From Chryseobacterium shigense (lineage in GTDB: Bacteria; Bacteroidota; Bacteroidia; Flavobacteriales; Weeksellaceae), in contig NZ_FTNY01000003.1 of assembly GCF_900156575.1 (NCBI RefSeq), positions 186,001 to 250,000 of the forward strand: a stretch of DNA of 64,000 nt, written 5' to 3'. Within the stretch, counting starts at the first letter, position 1; each line of letters opens with the position of its first letter. The notes under the pieces were generated by a model that had not been told where the DNA came from, ran no database searches, and saw only the letters and a program-made list of their open reading frames with translations. The position numbers were made by a program, and so were the translations under genes. Shown here piece after piece: positions 1 to 6,876 of this stretch.

Positions 1-415
1 AGGACAGGTTTTTGACACGTATATCAATAAGACAAAATCGACAAGTATGGTGATTCAAACGAACAACACCATCCGTTTAGACAAAAAGAAAACATGGTTC
101 CTGGGGGTTAATTATTTCTACGTGGACAAACAACAGATCGAGCTGGGAATGCTGAAAAACCTGATGAGTCTGGATCTGAGCATTAAGAAAAACTGGAACG
201 ACTGGACTTTTTCTCTTAATGTAACAGACGTTTTGAAAACCAATATTGTAGAAATTGAAGATTATCAGTCGTCAGGAAACTATAATTACGTGAGAAACGA
301 TCAGTTCAGACGTGGGATGACTTTCAGTATGGTGTACAACTTCGGAAATCAGAAAGTGAAGAAAGTAAGAGACATCGAAGGGGCATCAGATGCCATCAAA
401 AGCAGAACAAGATAA
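1..415 (+). CDS. outer membrane beta-barrel protein, C-terminal part (5' truncated by window)
   Basis: The reading frame is open from the first base of the window, so the gene starts upstream. The visible 137 or so residues alternate polar and aromatic residues as in beta-strands, and include a FSLNVTDVL-type stretch and a late MVYNFGNQKVKK strand. These are typical of the last strands of flavobacterial TonB-linked or OMP_b-brl_3 barrels. It should sit in the outer membrane. A strong terminator follows at about 457. The substrate cannot be inferred from this fragment. Confidence 0.8.
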   Translation, partial: GQVFDTYINKTKSTSMVIQTNNTIRLDKKKTWFLGVNYFYVDKQQIELGMLKNLMSLDLSIKKNWNDWTFSLNVTDVLKTNIVEIEDYQSSGNYNYVRNDQFRRGMTFSMVYNFGNQKVKKVRDIEGASDAIKSRTR

Positions 416-456
416 AAAGAGATTATCATTCTTCATATTCAATTATTTTTGTGGTG

Positions 457-484
457 ACCCGCCGGTATTTCCGGCGGGTTTTTC
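457..484 (+). terminator. rho-independent terminator after the beta-barrel gene
   Basis: Nine-base perfect stem ACCCGCCGG / CCGGCGGGT (457-465 with 471-479), loop TATTT, followed directly by a T-run. It ends the upstream barrel gene and lies just before the hydrolase gene at 498. Confidence 0.85.
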
Positions 485-497
485 TATCTTTAAGATT

Positions 498-1355
498 ATG
501 GATAAAAGTCTTTCAGTTATTATTGGTTGTATTTTGCTGTGCTTTCTTTGGACCGGATGCAAAGAAACAAAAGTGACGCTGGGAAAAGACATCAGTTTTC
601 AGAAAGAAGAGAATATTCATTACGGAAATGATCCTGAACAAGTGATGGATCTTTATATTCCTCATCAGGAGCTCTCAAAAAAGAAAGATGTTTTCATCAT
701 TATTCATGGCGGAGGCTGGCGGGGCGGAGATAAATCCCAACTGACCTTCTTTACCCTGTCGATGATGAAAAAATTTCCAGACTATATTTTCGTTAATCTC
801 AATTACAGACTCGCAACCGCAACAAGCTCCGGACTTCCCAACCAAACGGATGATATTGAAAATGCGGTCCAATATGTAGAGAAAAAGCTAAATTATAACC
901 CGAAGTTCATTCTGCTGGGAAACAGTGCCGGTGGTCATTTATCAATGCTCTATGCCTATCATTTTGATGCTGAAAAAAGAGTAAAAGCTGTGGTGAATAT
1001 TGTGGGACCTTCCGATCTGTCAGATCCGGGTTTTGAAAAATATGTGGATTATTCATTTGTGAAAAATTATCTGGTCAATCCCAAAGCAGTTGCTCCCGGA
1101 ATGTCTGCTATTTCTTTTGCAAGCCCGATTAGCTGGGTAAATTCTGCGTCTGTTCCTACACTCTCCTATTATGGCAACAGGGATCAGGTTATTCCTTTAT
1201 CTCAAAAGAGAAGATTGGATTCTGTTTTCACCCAAAACAAAGTAAACCATGAAAGTTATGAATTCAATGGAGGGCATCTGGATTGGGATAAAGCTCCGAA
1301 TGATCAATTTTTGATTGATAAAATTGCTGGTTTTATTCGACATTCTGTCAAATGA
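498..1355 (+). CDS. alpha/beta hydrolase (esterase-like) lipoprotein
   Basis: This 285-residue protein carries the alpha/beta-hydrolase hallmarks of the carboxylesterase/BD-FAE group. It has an oxyanion-hole HGGGW at about residue 70 and a nucleophile elbow GNSAGG at about residue 138. The candidate acid and base are the Asp in GNRDQV and the His in GGHLDW near the C-terminus. It opens with a hydrophobic signal ending in TGC, so it is probably a lipoprotein acting on ester substrates at the cell surface or in the periplasm. The frame is open from 390, but ATG 498 is chosen because it starts the signal peptide and lies past the terminator. A -7-like TATCTTTA sits at 485-492. Substrate unknown. 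Confidence 0.8.
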   Translation: MDKSLSVIIGCILLCFLWTGCKETKVTLGKDISFQKEENIHYGNDPEQVMDLYIPHQELSKKKDVFIIIHGGGWRGGDKSQLTFFTLSMMKKFPDYIFVNLNYRLATATSSGLPNQTDDIENAVQYVEKKLNYNPKFILLGNSAGGHLSMLYAYHFDAEKRVKAVVNIVGPSDLSDPGFEKYVDYSFVKNYLVNPKAVAPGMSAISFASPISWVNSASVPTLSYYGNRDQVIPLSQKRRLDSVFTQNKVNHESYEFNGGHLDWDKAPNDQFLIDKIAGFIRHSVK

Positions 1356-1480
1356 CAAAACTCCCAAAATCATGAATTATATTACTATATTTACAGACCA
1401 TTTTTGATCATTATCATTGTTTAACAGGTGTAATGATTGAATAAAATCTTGGAATTTCCACATAGGTTTATCATAAAAAT

Positions 1481-2359
1481 ATGAAGCATTCATTTTTAAC
1501 TCAGGTGATATTTTACATTCTGTTTTTTTGTTTTTCTGTATTCTCTGCTCAAAAGATTACCATTGTCAATAATACCACTGAATCTTTTACAGTACAGAAT
1601 GGCCAAAAGGAAGTAATCATAAAAGACGGGGACAAAAAGGAGTTCTCCAATATAGCAAGCAGAATATCAGTCATTGCCACTAAAAATCTTAACAGATCCA
1701 TAATTATCTTCCTAGAACCTACAGAAAAGCTTACCATCACCATAAAACCGGGCAATACTATTTTTTATACCGGAGACCAGGCTGAGATCAATGAATACCT
1801 TAATGAAAAACTGAATGTGGAAACTTTCGGAAAAATGAAGGACTATCTTAGCTCTATCAGCAAAAAGAACGTCGCCGAATTGAAAAATACTTCTGAAATA
1901 TTTCTTTCGGGTATTTTGAAGAAACTAAAATTGTCTGCTGTAGTTGTTTCTCCTGAAGATAAGGCTTCTACAAAAAAAATAAAAAATCATATAAAATACA
2001 ATTGGCTTTATACTCTACTTTCCACTGTGTCTACTCAAAAAGATAAAACATTTACCCAACAGGCGATTCATTATTATTATAAAAAATATATAGAATCAGA
2101 TATTACACAATATAGCTGCAGCAGTATTTATCAATATAATGTCATCGAAATAGTAGCAAAAAATAAGGAGCTCTTACCAACTGACTTCCCAACCTATCCT
2201 ATTGTTAGCCCTACAGATTCTGATAACATCAATCAATATCTTCCCAAAAACTGTCAGAAATTTTATTTTCAGAAAAAGTACGATTATCTGGAACACATTA
2301 ATGATCCTGGTCAAGACTATTATAAAAAAGTTTTAACTGAAAAATTCAGTGAAGAATGA
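1481..2359 (+). CDS. secreted protein of unknown function
   Basis: A 292-residue protein with a clear N-terminal signal peptide (hydrophobic residues about 7-20, probable cleavage after FSA near residue 23). The mature part is rich in Lys, Asn, Ser and Tyr and has no motif I recognise. The first 75 residues look beta-rich (KITIVNN, FTVQNGQ, KLTITIK); the rest looks helical. It stands alone, downstream of the hydrolase and convergent with the GH43-type gene, sharing a bidirectional terminator. No function can be given. Confidence 0.7.
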   Translation: MKHSFLTQVIFYILFFCFSVFSAQKITIVNNTTESFTVQNGQKEVIIKDGDKKEFSNIASRISVIATKNLNRSIIIFLEPTEKLTITIKPGNTIFYTGDQAEINEYLNEKLNVETFGKMKDYLSSISKKNVAELKNTSEIFLSGILKKLKLSAVVVSPEDKASTKKIKNHIKYNWLYTLLSTVSTQKDKTFTQQAIHYYYKKYIESDITQYSCSSIYQYNVIEIVAKNKELLPTDFPTYPIVSPTDSDNINQYLPKNCQKFYFQKKYDYLEHINDPGQDYYKKVLTEKFSEE

Positions 2360-2453
2360 ATTTGTTTAATCATAATTATTGATGCAAATCTAAACAACTA
2401 CCTTTTTACCTGATTTAAAACCTATCGATACTGTTTTGATTTTCCATAAAAAA

Positions 2454-2485
2454 TGCCCTTAAAAACATATTAATTTTTAAGGGCA
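2454..2485. terminator. bidirectional terminator between convergent genes
   Basis: Twelve-base stem TGCCCTTAAAAA / TTTTTAAGGGCA (2454-2465 with 2474-2485) with an 8-base loop. A/T tracts on both sides allow it to serve the + strand secreted-protein gene and the - strand glycosidase gene. Confidence 0.8.
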
Positions 2486-2530
2486 ATCTATATAATAACA
2501 GATGATCAATTTGAAATCATCTTCTTTATT

Positions 2531-4291
2531 TTATTCAGATTTTACAACATCCGTTCTCTCTGAAACGCCATTCGCATTGAAAGCTTCGATCTGGAAATAA
2601 TAAGAATCCGCTCTGTCGGCTCCGGTGAAGAAATATTCATTCTTTCCATACACCATGATGCTTCCGTATAGTTTATCCGGAGATTTTCCCCAATAGATCA
2701 CATATCCGTCAGCATCCTGATTCTGCTGCCACTTCATCCAGATGCTTCTTCTTTCACCGAATTTTTTAGGTTCTGATCTTAAAGGAACAAATCCTTCCAC
2801 CTTCTTTGGTTTTTCTCCTGCTCCTTTTCCAAATACCCTGAAACCGCTTAATGCAAATTTTCCGGTAGGCATTTTCAGGTTTTCCATTTTCAGGAATCTG
2901 GCCTTTGCCGGTTTTTCAAGCTCTACATAATCGTGGGGAACGTCTTTGGTGTTTTTGCTTTTATCAACAATCACATTCCATTTTTTACCATCATTCGATC
3001 CGTAGATTTTGTACTGATGCATTTTACCCAGGGTTTTGCCCATAAATTCAACATCCTGATCGGCATAATTGATCTGGATTGCGTTAATAGTGGAAACTTC
3101 TCCAAGGTCGGTCTGAAACCATTCTCCCGAATTTCCCGTTTTTGCACTCCAATATGTCTTGATATCCTCATCTACCGCCAGGTTGGGTTGATAGCCTCCT
3201 AAAGTAGAGGAAACCTGAACGGGTTTATTGTAATTCAGTAGCATCCAGCCTGCAAAAAGCCCTTTTGAGAAATCTTTTCCCTGTGCAAATTGCGGAAGGA
3301 AGGTGGGATAATCTCCGTAAGCGGTATTGGTATACATTACATCATCTTTATCAAAACCGGCAGGCCAGATTCCGAGTCTTCTTTCAAAATTATTCTTAGT
3401 AGAAATAAAGATGGTTGAAATATGCCACCAGTTTTTGTAATTGTCTTCAAAAGTAGCCCCATGTCCGGCTCCTCTTGCAAAACCACCGGGTTTATAGGAA
3501 AACGGATTGTGTTGCTGGTATTCAAAACCTTCGAGAGGATTTTTACTGACGTAGACTCCATCAGAATATCCGCTGAATTCGGTGGCCGGAGCACCGTACT
3601 GCATATAGTATTTTCCGTTGTGCTTGGTCATCCATGCTCCTTCTACAAAAGGCTGAAGAAATACATTGTCATTATATTCCCCAAATCTTTCCCAGCCGTG
3701 ATCTTCCGGTTTTAATCTGATAATGGGTTTTGTAAAACCTTCTGACTGCAAGGTTTTAACTTTCACTTCGGTTCCCAGTAGAGGCCATTCGTTGCTGGAT
3801 CCCCAGTACAGGTATAATTTGTTTTTATCTTCATCATAATGGAATGCGGGATCCCAAGCGCCTACTTTTAAAGTATCAACCGCAATTTTCCAGTCGTCTT
3901 TGGTAGGATTGGTACTTTTCCAGATGGGGAAATCCTGTTCCCAGGTAGATCCGTACACATAAAGGGTATCTTTCATGGCCCAGACTGCCGGAGCATTCAG
4001 ATCATGGATGTATTTATTGTCTCTCAGGAATTTTCTTTTGACAAATTTCCAGTCCAGCATATCATCACTGTACCAGTATCCTTCCTGATTGGTAGAGAAA
4101 AGGAATAATTTATTTTTAAAATTAACGATTACAGGATCGGCTGTGGCCCGGTGTTTCCCTTGTTTTGAGAAAACTTCAAACGGGGTATAACCATAGTCGA
4201 TGTTAATGGGGTTACAGAACGTTTTCTGCTGGGCACCAACGACTATTCCCAAAAGAACAGCGAATGATAAAAGGTACTGTTGCATCTTCAT
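2531..4291 (-). CDS. GH43-type glycoside hydrolase with F5/8C (discoidin) domain
   Basis: This 586-residue protein has a signal peptide (residues 1-20, ending in GAQ), so it is exported. Residues about 45-340 form a GH43-type five-bladed propeller: Asp52 in ATADPVIV is the likely general base, the Asp in GAWDPAF the pKa modulator, and the Glu in VEGAWM the acid. Residues about 355-470 resemble an F5/8 type C carbohydrate-binding domain (GEWFQTDLG, YKIYGSNDGKKW). The last 90 residues look like a fibronectin III-like fold. It probably removes arabinose, xylose or galactose units from plant or other polysaccharides; the exact substrate is not visible. ATG 4291 and ATG 4285 are both possible starts. 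Confidence 0.85.
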   Translation of the reverse strand: MKMQQYLLSFAVLLGIVVGAQQKTFCNPINIDYGYTPFEVFSKQGKHRATADPVIVNFKNKLFLFSTNQEGYWYSDDMLDWKFVKRKFLRDNKYIHDLNAPAVWAMKDTLYVYGSTWEQDFPIWKSTNPTKDDWKIAVDTLKVGAWDPAFHYDEDKNKLYLYWGSSNEWPLLGTEVKVKTLQSEGFTKPIIRLKPEDHGWERFGEYNDNVFLQPFVEGAWMTKHNGKYYMQYGAPATEFSGYSDGVYVSKNPLEGFEYQQHNPFSYKPGGFARGAGHGATFEDNYKNWWHISTIFISTKNNFERRLGIWPAGFDKDDVMYTNTAYGDYPTFLPQFAQGKDFSKGLFAGWMLLNYNKPVQVSSTLGGYQPNLAVDEDIKTYWSAKTGNSGEWFQTDLGEVSTINAIQINYADQDVEFMGKTLGKMHQYKIYGSNDGKKWNVIVDKSKNTKDVPHDYVELEKPAKARFLKMENLKMPTGKFALSGFRVFGKGAGEKPKKVEGFVPLRSEPKKFGERRSIWMKWQQNQDADGYVIYWGKSPDKLYGSIMVYGKNEYFFTGADRADSYYFQIEAFNANGVSERTDVVKSE

Positions 4292-4308
4292 AATTTTTGC
4301 TTAAAGAA

Positions 4309-4316
4309 CAAATTTA
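4309..4316 (-). promoter_or_regulatory. -7 box for the GH43-type gene
   Basis: TAAATTTG on the minus strand, a perfect match to the Bacteroidota TAnnTTTG box, 18 nt before the ATG. No good TTG was found at the -33 position. Confidence 0.45.
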
Positions 4317-4363
4317 GGTAACTTTTTTGTCTTTTGTCTCAATTTGAAGAAATGAAACTGATC

Positions 4364-4395
4364 AAAAAAATCCGACCCTGAGACAAGGCCGGAAA
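4364..4395 (-). terminator. terminator after ctlX
   Basis: On the minus strand TCCGGCC pairs with GGTCGGA (one G-U pair, 9-base loop) and is followed by seven T residues. It lies just past the ctlX stop codon. Confidence 0.7.
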
Positions 4396-4421
4396 TAGAT
4401 GATCAATAGAATTTTATTAAA

Positions 4422-5345
4422 TTATTTTTTCGGAAGGAAAACCTCAGCAAGCATACATCTTGCGCTTCCCCCGCCATTCACCTCAATCGTATTCAGATCT
4501 GAATAAATGATCTCACAGTATTTTTCAATTGCGGATACCTGCTCAGAGGTCAAAGACTGGTACGCAGTCTGACTCATTACCAGGAACTTTTGCCCGTCTT
4601 TATTCTGAACCTGTAGCATATTTCCGGCAAACTGCTGCATCTGTTCTTCTGAAATTTCGATGATTTCTTTTCCTGAGTTTTTAATGGTTTCAATCACCTT
4701 TTCTCTTTCCAGTTCATCATCAATACAATCTAAACAGATCACTACAAATTGATCTGCCACACACATCATAACGTTGGTGTGGTAAATAGGCAGCCTTTCT
4801 GTTCCTACCGTCTGGTAAGAGTGGAAAACGATGGGTGTAAATCCGTATTTTCCACAGAATTCCCTGAATAGTTTTTCATCAAGCCTTAAAGAAACTGAAC
4901 CGTAAGCGATCTTACTATCATGATCAAAGATCATACTTCCCGTTCCTTCCAGAAAATGTCCCTGAGTTTCGGAAAATGACCAGTCATCGATTTCTGAGAT
5001 TTCAAATCCCTGCTCTTTTATGGTTTCTATAATATCTTCTCTCCTTTCTACTCTTCTGTTGGATGCAAACATCGGATATAGAGCTACTTTTCCGTCTTTA
5101 TGGAAACTTACCCAGTTATTGGGGAAAATAGAATCCGGAGTATGAGGATCCAATGTATCTTTTATCGTGATCACATTCACGCCTTTGCTTCTCAGTTTCC
5201 CAACAAAACTACTGAATTCCGCCAAAGCTTTAGCCTGAATATCGGAACCTTTCTGTTCAACCTGAAAATAATTATTTTTCGCTGTTTCAGCATTGTAGCC
5301 GAATGCAATCGGCTCTATCATTAATACGGTATCTGTTGTTTGCAT
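4422..5345 (-). CDS. ctlX: citrulline utilization hydrolase-type protein CtlX (arginine deiminase superfamily)
   Basis: This 307-residue cytosolic protein belongs to the guanidino-group-modifying (amidinotransferase/ADI/DDAH) superfamily. The catalytic Cys is about residue 297 in the GGGSARC motif close to the C-terminus. An acidic substrate-binding residue lies in HFLEGTG (about residue 130), and the His in IYHTNV (about residue 187) is likely catalytic. The whole sequence, from its IEPIAFGYN start, matches what I know as CtlX. It probably hydrolyses citrulline or a related ureido/guanidino compound. The DDAH-like gene lies 94 bp upstream in the same direction, separated by an AT-rich tandem repeat, so the two are probably cotranscribed. 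Confidence 0.8.
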   Translation of the reverse strand: MQTTDTVLMIEPIAFGYNAETAKNNYFQVEQKGSDIQAKALAEFSSFVGKLRSKGVNVITIKDTLDPHTPDSIFPNNWVSFHKDGKVALYPMFASNRRVERREDIIETIKEQGFEISEIDDWSFSETQGHFLEGTGSMIFDHDSKIAYGSVSLRLDEKLFREFCGKYGFTPIVFHSYQTVGTERLPIYHTNVMMCVADQFVVICLDCIDDELEREKVIETIKNSGKEIIEISEEQMQQFAGNMLQVQNKDGQKFLVMSQTAYQSLTSEQVSAIEKYCEIIYSDLNTIEVNGGGSARCMLAEVFLPKK

Positions 5346-5361
5346 TGTTTTAGATTTAAAA

Positions 5362-5397
5362 ATTAAAAGATTGAAAGATTAAAAGATTAAAAGATTT
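5362..5397. repeat. AT-rich 8-bp tandem repeat
   Basis: Four consecutive copies of ATTAAAAG (second copy ATTGAAAG) at 5362-5393, then a partial unit. It fills the gap between the DDAH-like gene and ctlX, immediately upstream of the ctlX start. Length variation here could alter spacing or translation of ctlX. Confidence 0.7.
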
Positions 5398-5439
5398 GGT
5401 AATTACCGAATCAGCAAATCATCTAATTTTCACATCAAT

Positions 5440-6354
5440 CTACTCTCTCACCAACGGCATTGTAGAGCAACGTAAAAGGCCTCCCATTTTAGAGATTTCT
5501 CTGTAAGGAATTTCTTCTACAGTCATTCCCCACTCGTTTCTCAGGTGGTTGTTCATTCTTGTGAAGGTTTGGTCTGACACTACCACATCAGGAGAAATGG
5601 AGAAAATATTCGGAAACATTTCAAACATTTCTTCATCGTTAAGGTGGAAACAGTTTTCTTCCCCGAAAATATCAATGATCAGACGGTAATCACTTTCATC
5701 TACAAATCCGTTTTTATAAATAAGACATTTATCTTTTCCTACCGGATTGAATGTACAGTCCAGATGTAAAATACCTTCCAACGGAATTTTATCATTTTTC
5801 TTTAATTCAAGGTCAATGATTCTTTTCTTCGGAAAATATTCTTTTAAAATTTCAATAGCGTATTCGTTGGTTCTCGCTGTTTTATAATTTCTGTAATCTT
5901 CACTGAAACATGTTCCTATAAAAAGGAAATCATCCCATACGATAACGTCTCCCCCTTCGATGTGTGCTGTTTCCGGAAGATTGATAATTTTTCTCCAGGC
6001 TACCTTTTCAAAAACTTTTTTGTAAGCATCCTGCTCATCAGCTCTGTCTGCAATCACGTTTGAAATGATCATTTTATCATCGATCACAAAAGCTACGTCT
6101 CTTGAAAAAACCTGGTTGTAATCTTTGATAATGCTCGGGCGAAGTACCTCTACATCATATTTTTTCAGTACTGCTTCGAAGGCATTCATTTCATTGATGA
6201 TATCCTCTTCTTTAGGATACCTATTGTGTTCGATAGAGTAATATGACTTCGCGTCATAGCTCTCTTCTAATGTGGGAACACCTCCCATTGAATTAGGCTG
6301 ACCTAGAACAACTGATTTCAGCCTGCCCGTTTCGTTTTTAATGTTTAGTCTCAT
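5440..6354 (-). CDS. dimethylarginine dimethylaminohydrolase-like / arginine deiminase family protein
   Basis: A 304-residue protein of the same superfamily as its neighbour CtlX but clearly a different subfamily. The signature HIEGGDV is at about residue 131 and the nucleophile Cys is about residue 296 in GGLLRCSTMP. An FSRDVAFV stretch (about residue 88) supplies the Asp usual in ADI/amidinotransferases. It should hydrolyse a guanidino compound such as arginine or methylarginine, or transfer an amidino group; sequence reading alone does not decide which. It is the first gene of a likely two-gene unit with ctlX, suggesting arginine/citrulline catabolism. Confidence 0.8.
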   Translation of the reverse strand: MRLNIKNETGRLKSVVLGQPNSMGGVPTLEESYDAKSYYSIEHNRYPKEEDIINEMNAFEAVLKKYDVEVLRPSIIKDYNQVFSRDVAFVIDDKMIISNVIADRADEQDAYKKVFEKVAWRKIINLPETAHIEGGDVIVWDDFLFIGTCFSEDYRNYKTARTNEYAIEILKEYFPKKRIIDLELKKNDKIPLEGILHLDCTFNPVGKDKCLIYKNGFVDESDYRLIIDIFGEENCFHLNDEEMFEMFPNIFSISPDVVVSDQTFTRMNNHLRNEWGMTVEEIPYREISKMGGLLRCSTMPLVRE

Positions 6355-6373
6355 AAAGATTTATGCAATACTA

Positions 6374-6381
6374 CAAATATA
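6374..6381 (-). promoter_or_regulatory. -7 box for the DDAH-like/ctlX unit
   Basis: TATATTTG on the minus strand, a perfect TAnnTTTG match, 19 nt before the ATG. The -33 position has TTT rather than TTG. Confidence 0.5.
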
Positions 6382-6667
6382 AGTAAAGGTCTCTATCTGG
6401 AAAACTTTTGATTTGTTTTATGCATCAAATTTGATTTTTATTGAATGTAGCATTTTAAGTGAGAAGCCTTATTTTATGTTGAAATTCCTATTAAGGCTAT
6501 AGATTCCAATTCCATTTTCCCTATTAAATATCTACAACTAACTATTTTTCATCTACATAAGATACAGAAAACAATCAATTGTATAAAATAATTTCCTATA
6601 TTAGTGATATAATTTCAATGGAATTATATTTTTAAAACTTAACGATTAACACCAAAAAATCAAAGTC
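6382..6667. other. AT-rich intergenic region without a gene
   Basis: No coding frame of interest on either strand. It must hold the promoter of the small peptide gene at 6668. The best candidate is a weak TATATTAG box at 6597-6604 with a TTG 15 nt upstream. Nothing else is recognisable. Confidence 0.4.
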
Positions 6668-6832
6668 ATGAACAAGAAAAATCCAGTGCTGAAAAATGCA
6701 CAAAAACTAGGTAGAAGCGAGCAAAAATTAATCACAGGAGGAGTTGGCCCAACTAAGCCAAGATATTGCTGTGAGTGGGATGAAAATGGAAAATGTACAA
6801 TATGGACGTGCGGAAATTGTGTTTGTCCATAA
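6668..6832 (+). CDS. bacteriocin-like GG-leader peptide, cysteine-rich core
   Basis: A 54-residue gene with ATG at 6668 and TAA at 6830-6832. The N-terminal half is charged and amphipathic and ends in SEQKLITGG, a double-glycine type leader like the leaders of Chryseobacterium bacteriocin-like peptides. The following core of 29 residues has five Cys residues in the pattern CC...C...C..C.C and ends in CVCP. By analogy the leader would be cut after GG during export, leaving a disulfide-bonded or otherwise modified peptide. No C39-type peptidase-transporter or modifying enzyme is in the window. A strong terminator follows directly, so the gene is monocistronic. Function (antimicrobial, signal or other) is unknown. 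Confidence 0.75.
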   Translation: MNKKNPVLKNAQKLGRSEQKLITGGVGPTKPRYCCEWDENGKCTIWTCGNCVCP

Positions 6833-6843
6833 TAAAAATCACC

Positions 6844-6876
6844 AACCTGCTTATCACAAGCAGGTTTTTCTTTTTA
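6844..6876 (+). terminator. terminator of the GG-leader peptide gene
   Basis: Nine-base perfect stem AACCTGCTT / AAGCAGGTT (6844-6852 with 6858-6866), loop ATCAC, then TTTCTTTTT. It lies 11 bp past the stop codon. Confidence 0.85.

Noticed and set aside
390..497. Upstream extension of the alpha/beta hydrolase
   Set aside because: It overlaps the previous gene and the terminator at 457-484; the signal peptide starts at 498.
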